The notes below the pieces were generated by a model. It was not told the origin of the DNA and searched no databases. It saw only the letters and a list, made by a program, of their open reading frames with translations. Positions 36,246 through 59,857 of a DNA stretch of 64,000 bases are shown piece by piece. The DNA comes from Macrostomum hystrix (Eukaryota > Platyhelminthes > Macrostomidae). Where the stretch lies: positions 1,488,001 to 1,552,000 of the forward strand of contig CATNEN010000007.1 of the NCBI GenBank assembly GCA_950097015.1. The letters are read 5' to 3'. The position numbers and the translations under genes were made by a program. Numbering within the stretch: position 1 is the stretch's first letter; each line of letters opens with the position of its first letter.

Positions 36246-38560
36246 TCCAAAGAGAGATAACGAAAAAACAAATTAAACAATTTTTTAAACAATACATTGA
36301 TCAAACTTAATAGATTATTACTTTATTTAGTTTGTTTAGTTTTTATTGAAAAAATATATAAATTTACCAACAATCATGACCAGTTATCATAATGTTCTTG
36401 GAATATTCTACGTGTATCGAGTTTTAATTTCGAAAATATGTACTGATTTTTCTTTTAGCGACTATAGATGGCTTTCCGCAAAATAATTTGCGAAATTAGC
36501 CGTTACATTTCTTTGCGTAGAAGAACATTGCAGTTATTTGACTACTTACTATTGTCTATTAAAAGAAAATTAATCTATCATATAATATAGCTTTTATATT
36601 TTTGTTCTGTATGCCCCTTCATCATTTCTGTAGAGTCAGTCCAAACCAATTATGCAATAATAAAAGCAATTATGTCTAGTAATCATGCATTCAGCATCTA
36701 TCTTATTATGCTTTGCTGACACTAACTAACCAACCATTGTTTATATTTTTTAAGAGTTTCATTCCGAAATTCTAATAAATTTACGAGTGTTAAAGAACTC
36801 TTGACTTTGAAATACCAAAACAAATTACAAATTACAGTCCACATATGCCATCAAATATGGTAAAAAATGGCAGGCACAGAGCCTGCCATTGTGATATTTT
36901 CTTTGATAAATATTTTGGGGCTGAGTGGCAGAGCACCTAGTGCATTTGCCTCTTTCACTTGCTTGATTCTATGGCAAGGCCACATTCATTTGGGTTGCTG
37001 CCATGGAGAGATGGCTTGGGGGCTTGTCCTGCAATATCTGCCTTTGAGGGCCAACCTCCATGGTACACTGTCTGAGAATGAGAAATTTAAGGTAGATGTA
37101 TATACCTATGTGAGTATATGCCTATGGATAGTATCTATGTGCATTTGTGCTCATAAAATCAAAGAGTCAGCAAAATGGGCAGAATTGCCTCCTTGCTATG
37201 GGTTTAGTGGCCCAATTGATGTGCCTGCAGCCCTCTTATGATAAAGTAATAATCATTGCAGTATCATTATATAATTTGAAAATACAACAATTATACATAC
37301 AAAGGTTAATTATATTTTTTAACAGATTCAAAGTTTTTTCTATGATGCAAGAGTGCCTAAGCATTGAACAGCCCAGATTTTTTATGTTGCCTTTTGTGTA
37401 AAAAACAAAGTTTATTTTTTTCTTGATAAGCTATCAAAATCAAAAAGTTAAATAGTAGTGACAACAATTGTTTTCAATCTTTAAGATATAATATTTAAAA
37501 TTTATTTTTATATGTCTCATAAAATTTATTTCTCATATTAGTTTATGAGTTTATGAGTCATATGAGTTTATTTCTCATAAAATATTGCATATACAGAAAA
37601 AATCCTATTCAGCAGAGCTATAGAAATTCAATGGTATAAAATAGTTTAAGTCAATTCTATCTTTAAAAAATAAAGTCTGTTATTCAACTATTATAAATAA
37701 TATAGTTTCCCCATTAATGTTTTACGACCTTTAATGCTGTTTAAAAAACTAAAAATAGAATCAGGTATATCCTTCCTGTAGACAATCTGTCTCGTTGCTT
37801 ATATACAGAGTCCAAAGGATTAACCAATAGGCTCTAGCCTCAGTTATAGAACATAGATTATTTTTTATCAGTCATGTAGTAAACTACCATTATATATAAA
37901 TTATGTACTATTAGTTTGTAGGCCTTAGTATATAATTTACTATAATGAAAAATAGTAAAAAAGTGTTTTTGCTATGCATAATTCAACATATATTTTGGTT
38001 CACACTTAGGTAATATTAATAATCAATAACTAAAAAATTTGATTAACATAAAATCAACATGAAAAATAGTGGTACTGGTACCTAACAAAACTTATTTTAT
38101 ATTCAATCAATTTAGCTAGCTGTAGTTAGTGCTAGTAATTTGTACATTGACAATAATTCTACAGTACTTGACAGTGTCTTACAATCACTTGGTCACATTG
38201 AAAGTACAGCTTCTCTGACATCATAGTGCAGTGTACACACTGCTTTGTGGTTTACAGTAGAACCCAGTTAATCTATATATTTACCATTACCAATACCAAA
38301 GGATCAAACTCTGTATCATCTTCCAGGAGTTAAAAGTGTCTTAAAATCTAGATATTATTTTTATTAAACTATTGTTTATAGTTTATATGTGAATGTATAA
38401 ATGAGATATGTGAATGTGCTGCGAAAACGGCAAGAGTGTTGATATTATTTTTGTCAGTAAATAGTAATTGTTTGGGAATTAATGCTTTAAAAACAAACTT
38501 GGGTGTGGCAGTAAGACAAATTCGAAATGCACTTTTATTCGTTGTTACTCTTTGATTTGA
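36246..38560. other. AT-rich, array-free block
   Basis: About 2.3 kb of markedly AT-rich sequence without minisatellites, apart from a decayed SINE at 36915-37245. No exon is recognised. Confidence 0.5.
36915..37245 (+). mobile_element. Decayed SINE, family 2
   Basis: Aligns along its length with the reverse complement of 49966-50246. Shared stretches include AGTGGCAGAGC, GGCCACATTCATTTGGG, GGGCCAACCTC and CAGAATTGCCTCC. It differs mainly where the other copy has CG, showing TG or CA instead. The head has an A-box-like TGGCAGAGC and a degraded B box (TTGATTCTATGG). Confidence 0.75.
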
Positions 38561-38561
38561 G

Positions 38562-38875
38562 GCAGAGGTTGTAGCCTAGTGGTTAGGGCGTCGGACTCAT
38601 GACTTGAAGGTCGGGGGTTCGATTCCCGACTCCACTGGAACAATTTGCGTCCTTTAGCAAGACACTTAACTCTGCATTGCTTCAGTTCACCCAGCTGTTA
38701 AATGGGTACCAGCATCAGCTGGGATAATTGAAGGTGGGTGTGGCGTCCCTCCAGTCCGTGGACTGAACAGCTGTACGCAGCCTTCAGATGCGCCCCGCAT
38801 TAGCTACGGCTGTGCTGTCGGCTGCACATCTGACCCAATTGGGGCAGGTGTAATCAATTATTGATTAAGTTTCTA
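38562..38875 (+). mobile_element. tRNA-derived SINE, full-length copy
   Basis: The head resembles a tRNA with a CAT anticodon loop (ACTCATGAC). The A box is TAGCCTAGTGG at about 38572-38582 and the B box GGTTCGATTCC at 38616-38626. The body follows (GCAAGACACTTAACTC, CACCCAGCTGTTAAATGGG, CAGTCCGTGGACTGAACAG), then a TGTAATCAATTATTGATTA tail. The body style is common to many invertebrate tRNA SINEs. RNA polymerase III promoter elements look intact. It is not a true tRNA gene, because the 3' acceptor side runs into the SINE body. Confidence 0.85.
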
Positions 38876-39295
38876 ATTACTAGTTCGTTTATGTGTTAGA
38901 TTGCTAAATTACAAATCTATTTTTCGCAACAAAAAATAAGTTCGCTTTTTTCGGCGAAGCAAAATAGAAGTGATGAGTCGTTTGGGAAGGATGGAGATCG
39001 GCTGCTGAGTACGCACTATTGGAGGTTGAGCAAAATGGGATTAGATGGCGGGGAGAGGAAAACTGGACTGGGAACATTTGGATGAGAGCGGGCGGCGGGG
39101 GATGGGGCAGCCAGCTGGGATGTCCGGACGGGAGTCAGGCAAGTGCGCACTGAGCAGTCGACTTTTTTAACCAAAGAAAAATGGAAAGAGATTTGGAGAC
39201 AGAGATAAGGCTCAGTAAGAGAGAGACTCTAGTCGAGCAAATCCCCGAGGTCTTCGTCGACCCCTTCGCCATTGCATCCTTCTCTCTTCTTAGTC
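38876..39295. other. No gene recognised; upstream of the ACBD3-like gene
   Basis: Unique sequence. An open frame at 39181-39432 overlaps the predicted promoter and shows no domain. Confidence 0.4.
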
Positions 39296-39303
39296 TATAT
39301 AAA
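39296..39303 (+). promoter_or_regulatory. TATA box, candidate promoter of the ACBD3-like gene
   Basis: TATATAAA. It lies about 200 bases before a strong donor (ATTTAG|GTAAGT, intron from 39518) and 1.1 kb before the coding start. Inferred from context only. Confidence 0.4.
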
Positions 39304-39324
39304 CAGGCGTGCAGAATATTTTTG

Positions 39325-40404
39325 CTTTCTTTGCTTACTCTGCTTTGCTTAAGTTGGCAATTTTGCTTGCGTATTCATCCCTCTCCCTTCCTCCCACTGC
39401 TCAAAAATAATTCTGCACTTTTTCGAATCTAGCATCCACTGTAGAAGATCTCTACCTTTTTTGCAAAAGCTTTAACCTTATTTATTTACCGATCGGCGTT
39501 TTGAAAAGGTCATTTAGGTAAGTTTTCAAATCAACAGTTTTTTAATTAAGTCAACGTTTTTGCATTCAACCGCTAGCGTGTGTAGAGCTGTGTGTACTTT
39601 TTCTCGTGTTGCAGGCGTCCTAGATAAGAATTTTATCGCATGTAAAAAATTTTACGGAGAGTCCCTTTCTTGCATCGGACGCTACTGGATGTTGGGCTGT
39701 GAGCACAGACTCGGACTTGGATAAATGTTTCGTCCAGAAAAATTGTGTTGCTGGCCTCGCTGCGCAAGATTTACGAGAGAAACGCATTTGCGTTGATTAG
39801 ATTTGGGAACATTTTTTTGCTAATCCCAAGTTAACAAATCCGAATATGAGATTGCCTAGGCTTAGTCATACCTACCACCCAGCCCGCCACCTTGCTTTAA
39901 TTCACCACACCCATTTTTAACTGCATGTATACTCTTTGGCCATCATCAAACTCGGTTGGTTTATCTACAGATCAACCATGCTCACTATAAAATTCGCCTA
40001 CCCTATTTCTCTCAAACGCACAAAAATGACTACTCGAAAACACTCCTCATATTGTGTACCGTATTATTTTTATTTGAGCAGAACAAGCAGCTTACTGGTT
40101 AATCAATTGGGCTTTCAGTTTGATTGCATTTTTAATGATAATTAAATTAAAATATGAGACATGAGAAAATGCACTCCGCGAAATCATTGAGCAGCTTAAA
40201 AATAGAATATTTAATTTTATGAAGCTTTTCTTAATCTGGTTGATCTCCAGAAATCAAAATCTGCATGCGAATACACAGCGAGACAGTGTTAAGCAATTTT
40301 TGTTGATTAAGCTGCAATTCTCTTCTTTCAGTGGCTTGTCTTTCAAATTGATATAAAAAGTGTGACAAAAAGCTGAACTTAGCGGACCCTGACATCGAAT
40401 TTAA
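39325..40404 (+). other. Predicted 5' UTR of the ACBD3-like gene with one intron
   Basis: A noncoding exon would end at 39517 (ATTTAG|GTAAGT). The next begins at 40332 after TTCTCTTCTTTCAG and runs into the ATG at 40405. The 40332 acceptor could instead receive a spliced leader. The start of the first exon is a guess from the TATA position. Confidence 0.45.
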
Positions 40405-42565
40405 ATGTCTGACGAGCCACAGCTAGAGCAGCAGCAGCAGCACGAGATGACAGAACAGGAGCAGCAAACTGGCGATCAGCTGCAGCAGCAGTTTACTCAA
40501 GAGGAACTTACCCGGCGACAGCAGCAAGAGTGAGTGCAGTGCTATGTTTGAGATCCTTCTGCGGTCAGCGCTTTGGCTTCTGAGGCACTATAGTTTTTCC
40601 TCGTCCTCAGACTAGACAGCCATTATCTCAGATCCTCTGATTAAAAAGCCATCCTCCCAGGTCCTCATATGGAGCAGCCATCCTCCCAGATGCTCAGGTT
40701 AAGCAGTCCTCCTCCCAGATGCTCAGGTTAAGCAGTCATCCTCCCAGATGCTCAGGTTAAGCAGTCATCCTCCCAGATGCTCAGGTTAAGCAGTCATCCT
40801 CCCAGATGCTCAGGTTAAGCAGTCATCCTCCCAGATGCTCAGGTTAAGCAGTCATCCTCCCAGATGCTCAGGCTAAGCAGTCATCCTTCCAGATGCTCAG
40901 GTTAAGCAGTCATCCTCCCGGATGCTCAAGTTGAGCAGCTATCCTCCCAGATCCTTCTCAGACAATATTTTATGCAACTGTTACCTTCTCAATTGTTTCT
41001 CGGCTCTCCGCCTAGATCTCAGATTCGCGAAGCCCTGAAGCAGCAGACGGCCATCCAGTTCCGACAGTACGCCACCGAGCAGCACCCCAACGATGCAGCC
41101 AAGCAGCTAGAGCTCATTAGCCAGCTGCAGGAGCAGCACTATCAGCAGTACATGAGTCAGGTGTACCTCATGCAGCTGCGTCACCAGGAGGAGCAGGCCA
41201 AGCAGCTGCGCATGAAGCGCAGGCAGCTTAGCACTGCAAGCAGCGGCGTCGCTGGTGACGGCGCGGACGTCGAAGATGGAGGAGTTGGAGAACCTGGAAC
41301 TACGGCAGCTGGCGAAGGAGAAGACAATACTGCCGCTCCGGCGATGGCAGTTCTACCACTGTCTAGCGGCGACGCTGAGGCGGAAGGCTTTGACGGTGCG
41401 CGCTGGTTTTATTTAAATATCATCCTCACTCCGCTACCCACCTCACTCCGCCACCCACCTCGCTCCGCCACCCACCTCACTCCGCTACCCATCTCACTCC
41501 GCTACCCACCTCACTCCACTACCTACTTTACGCAACTTCCACGTGACTCTGTAAACGTGCTGATATTAAATTACTGATAAGATGACTGCAGTTTAAATAT
41601 TTGCGTCCTGTCACAACACTCAATAATTTTGCAGAGCCTCTACCAGAAATGCCGCAACTCATTCCGGCCAGCGTGTGGACTCGTCAAAATATAGCAGAGT
41701 TTAAAAAGGAGATACTTCGTGATAGCAAGCACTGCTGTATCAAGATCGGCTCTCTGGCTACGGCCACAGTGAGTGCTGCGAACTTACAGTGCATCTGACC
41801 TTTCTGAGTAACTTTGTTTTTATTTAGTGGATAAAAATAATTAATACATACCGTTAATCCAGGTACGCGTGCCAACCCACGAAGAGGGAACCTGCCTTGT
41901 CTGGGAATTCGCAACTGATCACTACGATCTGGGATTTGGCGTCTATTTCGAATGGACCATCTCGCCCTCGGACAAGGTGACGGTGCACATTAGCGAGAGC
42001 TCGGACGAGGAGGACGACGAAGAAGGAGAGGAAGGAGAACAGACTCGCGGAGATGGTGGTAAATTTTCTGGGAAAGCCACCGGTGTTCATTTGTTTTACG
42101 GACGACATCACTGCGCCACCAACCTCACTCTGTCGGTTGAGGTTCACTGCACTCCGTCGGTTGAGCTGCACTCCGTCGCCCACCTCACTCCGTCGCCCAC
42201 CTCACTCCGTCGCCCACCTCACTCCGCCGCCCACCTCACTCCGCCGCCCACCTCACTACGCCGCCCATCTTACTCCGTCACCCACCTCACTCGGTCGCAA
42301 ATCTCACTCCATCTCAAACCTCACTTCAATTTTCCTTGCAGATGTCGAACGTCCTGAAGATCCCGAACGAGGTTCACGTCGACGCCGTGATGACGACAAG
42401 GCCATTGACGAAATCATACCAGTGTACAGGCGCGACTGTCACGAAGAAGTCTACTGCGGCAGCCATCAGTACCCTGGCAAGGGTGTGTACTTGTTGAAGT
42501 TTGACAATTCCTATTCGTTGTGGCGCTCGAAGTGGCTCTATTACCGCGTGTACTACACCAGGTAG
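40405..42565 (+). CDS. ACBD3: ACBD3/GCP60-like Golgi protein with GOLD domain, lacking the acyl-CoA-binding domain
   Basis: Five exons join in phase: 40405-40529, 41016-41395, 41635-41768, 41863-42058 and 42342-42565 (stop TAG). They give 352 residues. The start is a Gln/Glu-rich charged stretch. Next comes the conserved helix [10 protein letters not shown]...[13 protein letters not shown], then an acidic linker. The C-terminal GOLD domain follows: [62 protein letters not shown]. In vertebrates ACBD3 sits on the Golgi through giantin and recruits PI4KB. The human protein is 528 residues and begins with an acyl-CoA-binding domain. Here TAA immediately precedes the ATG in frame, so that domain is absent from this transcript. 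The exon 4 donor could also be at 42055 (gtggta), in the same phase. Introns 1, 2 and 4 hold minisatellites. Confidence 0.93.
40640..40955. repeat. 29-bp minisatellite in intron 1 of the ACBD3-like gene
   Basis: Units contain AGCAGTCATCCTCCCAGATG then CTCAGGTTA, about ten copies with degenerate edges. The unit junction reads GCTCAG|GTTAAG in the sense of transcription, and the unit carries a CTCCCAG pyrimidine-AG element. Confidence 0.95.
41428..41530. repeat. 17-bp repeat in intron 2 of the ACBD3-like gene
   Basis: About six copies of CACCTCACTCCGCYACC. The same unit recurs in intron 4. Confidence 0.9.
42115..42305. repeat. 17-bp repeat in intron 4 of the ACBD3-like gene
   Basis: About ten copies of CACCTCACTCCGTCGCC, the same family as in intron 2 of this gene, with degenerate flanks. 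Confidence 0.9.
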
Positions 42566-42710
42566 ACAATTGACAGGTCCTGAACTGTCTTCGGATGAGA
42601 CAAGGAGACCTAGTCCAGCGCTCGTGCTGTGTCCCTCTTGATGTGTCTCGATTATTGTTTATATCCATATTTGTGTCATGCCTCAACTGTTGTCTCCATT
42701 GTTGTCTTGA

Positions 42711-43055
42711 GTTCCCAGATCTTGAGATCCCAGATCTTGAGATCCCAGATCTTGAGATCCCAGATCTTGAGATCCCAGATCTTGAGATCCCAGATCTTGA
42801 GATCCCAGATCTTGAGATCCCAGATCTTGAGATCCCAGATCTTGAGATCCCAGATCTTGAGATCCCAGATCTTGAGATCCCAGATCTTGAGTTCCCAGAT
42901 CTTGAGATCCCAGATCTTGAGATCCCAGATCTTGAGATCCCAGATCTTGAGTTCCCAGATCTTGAGTTCCCAGATCTTGAGTTCCCAGATCTTGAGATCC
43001 CAGATCTTGAGTTCCCAGATCTTCAGATCCCAGATCTTCAGATCCCAGATCTTGT
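42711..43055. repeat. 15-bp minisatellite in the probable 3' UTR of the ACBD3-like gene
   Basis: 23 copies of CCCAGATCTTGAGAT with TTGAGTT and TTCAGAT variants, about 145 bp after the stop codon. Each unit holds the palindrome AGATCT. Long frames on both strands are artefacts. Confidence 0.97.
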
Positions 43056-43287
43056 GAAGATTTTTGTGTTCTGATTTTTGTCCAACTTGTCAACAGCACC
43101 TAAGAGGCATTCAATGAAATTTTAACAGACGGAAAAAGTTTTAGTTTTGAGTATCTTTTAATTGTGTCGCACCATATTTTCGGTGTATAAGAGCATGTTT
43201 CTCTTCTTGACCGTATTCTATTTATAAAATTGCTAGTTATTTAGCTCATCTTTCCCAAGTTTTGTGTTTTGCTTGTAGAGTTTCTAA

Positions 43288-43298
43288 AATAAAATAAA
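43288..43298 (+). terminator. Polyadenylation signals of the ACBD3-like gene (candidate)
   Basis: Two overlapping AATAAA hexamers, about 725 bp after the stop codon and before the next gene. A further AATAAA lies near 43735. Confidence 0.45.
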
Positions 43299-43931
43299 AT
43301 GAATTTTTTGAAAAAGCAAATTGTGTATTTCATCTTTTTTCCCCATAAATTTATTTCAGTTTTATTAAGAAACAAATTGAATTTGAATAAGAAAGCCATT
43401 TTAATGATTGTTGCAGTTCTGTATTTATTGTAACACCTGTGACTGTTAATCAGATTTCTATTGTGCACTAGTCTGCTATAATATGTTTATATCAAATCCC
43501 ACATTCGTTGGAATCCATTCAGATTATTAATACTCGTAGTATTTGTATGTATTTATAGTCGTATTACATGCTTTGTGTCAGTATGAATAACCATTTGCAC
43601 TGAATATTTGTGTAAGAAGTTTATTTGACACAATTCATATTTCCTACCTAGTCAGCAAGTTTTTTTCTATTTCGTTCTGTTGTTTTTGCTTGCAAAGTTT
43701 TAAGACGAGGAAAACAGCTTACAACAATGCACGAAATAAATGTTTTATAATATCGGCGTGTTGTATCCCAAAGCTTGACTGCTTTTGTATTGTCTATTTT
43801 TAGGCGAATTTTGTTTTACTTCTTTTTCAAAAATATCTAGGCGTATTTAGGCTACTGATACTACTGATTTAAAATGAAAAGTAAGTAGTTTGGAAAGGAA
43901 ATTATTCAATTCCTTTATTTAAGCCTCTGGA

Positions 43932-55659
<11,728 letters not shown>

Positions 55660-57227
55660 GGAATAGTTTGTTTTCCCGCTCACCTGTTAATCCAGTGCAC
55701 TCAGAATTGTCTTATCTAATTATAACTTGCCCCATTGTGCTTCAAATCTCTTCTTCCGTGTCTTTGTCTTTTTTAGAATCCCACAAATCTTTGTTGCAAT
55801 TGTTAGGTTTATTTTCCTCGTTCTTTCTTTCAATGTTAGTCGCTGTAATTACCAGCAACGACCAAAGTTTTGTTCTAGTTGAAATCACATACAGATAGGT
55901 TGCTCAGCTTGATTGTTTCGTAGGGATTTCCCACTTTTCAAAATATTGAATCGGATTTGCTATCGGAGGTCCCCATGTTAAGATTTCCCCATTTTAGATT
56001 AAAATGTTGGGATTTCCCCTTCGCCGATACTCATGATGGGATTTCCCCTTCGCCGATACTTATGATGGGATTTCCCCTTCGCCGATACTCATGATGGGAT
56101 ATCTCCTTCACCGATACTCATGATGGGATTTCCCCTTCGCCGATACTCATGATGGGATTTCCCCTTCGCCGATACTCATGATGGGATATCCCCTTCACCG
56201 ATACTCATGATGGGATTTCCCCTTCGCCGATCCACACGATGGGATTTCCCCTTCACCGATTCACATCATGGGATATCCCCTTCACCGATACTCATGATGG
56301 GATTTCCCCTTCACCGATACTCATGATGGGATTTCTCCTTCTCCGATTCACATCATGGGATATCCCCTTCACCGATTCACATCATGGGATATCCCCTTCA
56401 CCGATTCACATCATGGGATATCCCCTTCCCCCGATCCAAATGATGGGATTTCCCCTTCACCGATTCACATCATGGGATATCCCCTTCCCCGATCCAAATG
56501 ATGGGATTTCCCCTTCACCGATTCACATCATGGGATATCCCCCTTCACCGATTCACATCATGGGATATCCCCTTCACCGATCCAAATGATGGGATTTCCC
56601 CTTCACCGATTCACATCATGGGATATCCCCTTCACCGATCCACATGATGGGATTTCCCCTTCAAAGATGCAAATGTTGGGAGGGATTTCCCACATTATTA
56701 CGAGAAGCTCAATTAAGTTCGCAGTACTTCGCAGTTCTACGCTCTTCTGCTTTAAACCGCTGAGTTTCTAGTCAGAAGATGACCAAGCTTTTTCATGCGT
56801 TTATTGTTGCGGATGTGATCACTATGACACTTCATATGAGCTGGCGAGTCACCAGAACGATGGTTATTTACAGATAGTTTCCAAACTAGTTCTAGCACAT
56901 CTCTTCATTTCTCTCTTTGTCTATCTCTCTCAAATCCATGGCCATCCGCTGGTGTGTGGTCGATTTGTGTGAATTCGTTAAATAAAATGATCAGTTATGC
57001 TGTGTAGACACTTCATTTCATGTTTAACCTATTCGCTTTATTGAAACCTATAAATACTTATATGAGCTCATTCTTTTGTCTGCTCTTAGTAATGCCAATC
57101 TGCTTTACAGATTGTCTGTTTGCTGATGCTCACGGATTCCTGTTGAGGAATTAAGTAACATTTATTTTGTTCTCAAATACTTTAACACTTGTTTTCGTCC
57201 TTTCTCACGTGTTCACGTGTAACGTTA
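55660..57227 (+). other. SEL1L 3' UTR and downstream sequence
   Basis: Starts at the SEL1L stop codon. It includes the array at 56025-56690 and an AATAAA at 56981-56986 that could end the transcript. No other gene is recognised. Confidence 0.4.
56025..56690. repeat. 29-bp minisatellite downstream of SEL1L
   Basis: Units contain GATGGGATTTCCCCTTCRCC then GATACTCAT or GATTCACAT, about 23 copies. Copies with TCCAAAT and TCCACAC are interspersed. Confidence 0.95.
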
Positions 57228-58495
57228 AATAGGGGTGTCATGTGTTAGATATTGCTGTCATGTGTTAGATATAGCTGTCATGTGTTAGATATAGCTGTCA
57301 TGTGTTAGACATGGATGTCATGTGTTAGATATAGCTGTCATGTGTTAGATAGAGCTGTCATGTGTTAGATATAGCTGTCATGTGTTAGACATGAATGTCA
57401 TGTGTTAGACATGGGTGTCATGTGTTAGATATAGCTGTCATGTGTTAGATATAGCTGTCATGTGTTAGATATAGCTGTCATGTGTTAGATATAGCTGTCA
57501 TGTGTTAGATATAGCTGTCATGTGTTAGATATAGCTGTCATGTGTTAGATATAGCTGTCATGTGTTAGATATAGCTGTCATGTGTTAGATATAGCTGTCA
57601 TGTGTTAGATATAGCTGTCATGTGTTAGATATAGCTGTCATGTGTTAGATATAGCTGTCATGTGTTAGATATAGCTGTCATGTGTTAGATATAGCTGTCA
57701 TGTGTTAGATATAGCTGTCATGTGTTAGACATGAATGTCATGTGTTAGACATGGGTGTCATGTGTTAGATATAGCTGTCATGTGTTAGATATAGCTGTCA
57801 TGTGTTAGATATAGCTGTCATGTGTTAGATATAGCTGTCATGTGTTAGATATAGCTGTCATGTGTTAGATATAGCTGTCATGTGTTAGATATAGCTGTCA
57901 TGTGTTAGACAGGGATGTCATGTGTTAGACATGAATGTCATGTGTTAGACATGGATGTCATGTGTTAGACATGGATGTCATGTGTTAGACATGGATGTCA
58001 TGTGTTAGACATGGATGTCATGTGTTAGATATAGCTGTCATGTGTTAGACATGAATGTCATGTGTTAGATATAGCTGTCATGTGTTAGATATAGCTGTCA
58101 TGTGTTAGATATAGCTGTCATGTGTTAGATATAGCTGTCATGTGTTAGACAGGGATGTCATGTGTTAGACATGGATGTCATGTGTTAGACATGGATGTCA
58201 TGTGTTAGACATGAATGTCATGTGTTAGACATGGATGTCATGTGTTAGACATGGATGTCATGTGTTAGACATGAATGTCATGTGTTAGACATGGTTATCA
58301 TGTGTTAGACTTAGATGTCATGTGTTAGACATGGATGTCATGTTTTAGGCAGGGATGTCATGTGTTAGGCAGGGATGTCATGTGTTAGACAGGGATGTCA
58401 TGTGTTAGACAGGGATGTCATGTGTTAGGCAGGGATGTCATGTGTTAGGCAGGGATGCCATGTGTTAGACAGGGATGTCACTGTTAGACATTAGT
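57228..58495. repeat. 20-bp minisatellite, TGTCATGTGTTAGA family
   Basis: About 63 copies of TGTCATGTGTTAGATATAGC with ACATGGA, ACATGAA and ACAGGGA variants, in almost perfect 20-bp register. The same family returns at 59858-60855. Confidence 0.98.
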
Positions 58496-59039
58496 GAATA
58501 TTAGTGATATCATATGTTCGATCTGCATGACACAGTGGCTATTCTGGGTTGAATTATACTGGCACATATTTGTGAGTCCATGACCCGGGTCTTTGAAGAC
58601 TTCGAGACGAGTCGTCCCGCTAAGTCCCTAATCTGCACCTTAGTGTGAGTCAAGAAGGTATTTCAGCGCCAGTAATCTCTGTGCGAAGCCTCTCACAGTT
58701 CATGAAGAGGCGCTTGTGCCATTAGTGAACCGAGAAACGCATTACCTATGGTACCTCAGCAATAGCCGAGCCATGAAACCTACAGCCCAGCGACCACCAC
58801 CTGCTGCCTTCTGTCACTTGCCGCTGACTTCACCTTGGCTTGACCTTGTGTTTTGTGTCAGCGAGTGACATTCTTAGGCCTTTGGACCTGTCCTAATTCA
58901 AATTATCCGCTCCATCGAATAGATAAACTAATAGATTCTACCTGTCTGACATTGACTGATTGATAATAACAGCGGTTATTAAATGAGCTTTGGACTCTTT
59001 TGATGATTCTGGATTGTGTCAGATCATGCGATATCGTCG
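58496..59039. other. No gene recognised
   Basis: Unique sequence between arrays of different units. Confidence 0.45.
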
Positions 59040-59452
59040 ACATCGAGTGTCATATCATAGGATTTAAGTGTCAGATCATGGGATTTAAGAGTCAGATTAT
59101 TGGATTTAAGTGTCAGATCATGGGATTTAGGAGCTAGATTATGGGATTTAAGAGTCAGATTATGGGATTTAAGTGTCAGATCATGGGGTTTAAGAGCTAG
59201 ATTATGGGATCTAAGAGTCAGATTATAGGATTTAAGTGTCAGATCATGGGGTTTAAGAGCTAGATTATGGGATCTAAGAGTCAGATTATAGGATTTAAGT
59301 GTCAGATCATGGAATGTAAGAGCTAGATTATGGGATTTAAGTGTCAGATCATGGGATTTAGGAGCTAGATTATGGGATTTAAGAGTCAGATTATGGGATT
59401 TAAGTGTCAGATTATGGGATTTAAGTGTCAGATTATGGGATTTAAGTGTCAG
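59040..59452. repeat. 21-bp minisatellite
   Basis: Units read GGATTTAAGTGTCAGATTAT plus G, alternating with AAGAGTCAG and AGAGCTAG types. The array ends directly at the candidate exon at 59453. Confidence 0.94.
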
Positions 59453-59501
59453 ATGATTGGGATATTAACCATTGTACTGTTAGCTGCATTTTCACACGGA
59501 A
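59453..59501 (+). CDS. Possible signal-peptide exon (weak)
   Basis: ATG plus 15 further codons encode MIGILTIVLLAAFSHG, a typical signal-peptide shape, and then a consensus donor A|GTAAGT (phase 1). The only nearby good acceptor is TTTGCGCAG at 59648-59656, behind three 18-bp pyrimidine-rich repeats. Joining there in phase 1 gives a stop after three codons. Using a weaker donor four bases on (AA|GTACTA) would give a peptide of about 40 residues with two cysteines. The ATG lies in the last, altered unit of the adjoining array. This may be chance. Confidence 0.2.
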
Positions 59502-59857
59502 GTAAGTACTAAAAAGTTAATATCTTAAGTCATGAAAACATTTTGCTTTTTTACACGCAAATTGAACTCGACTTTTTAGTCTTATTTGTATTCTCTGCAT
59601 TTTCTGTATTCTCTGCATTTTCTGTATTCTCTGCATTTTCTGTACTCTTTGCGCAGGCCGTCTGTAATCCCTTTTGTAAACTTGATATCATTTCCTTGTG
59701 GGCGAAATCTTTGTCTTCCCATGTGATCTAAAAAGGTATCATAAGGATCAATCATTGCAACAATGACTGCGAATAGGTTTAATAGAAAAATGATTAGTCG
59801 AATCTGCGAATTTGAAGCACATGTACTTTACGCTAAATATAATTAAACATCCTTGAC

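Noticed and set aside
38562-38635. A tRNA-Met gene
   Set aside because: A and B boxes and a CAT loop are present, but the 3' side continues into a repeated SINE body found elsewhere in the window.
41396-41577. C-terminal extension of the ACBD3 exon 2 frame
   Set aside because: It reads through a GT donor into the 17-bp intronic array; the joined GOLD-domain model keeps phase and homology.
59657-59734. Second exon of a small secreted peptide joined to 59501
   Set aside because: With the best donor the reading phase does not fit and stops after three codons; only a weaker donor gives an open product, so it is kept as a question and not annotated.
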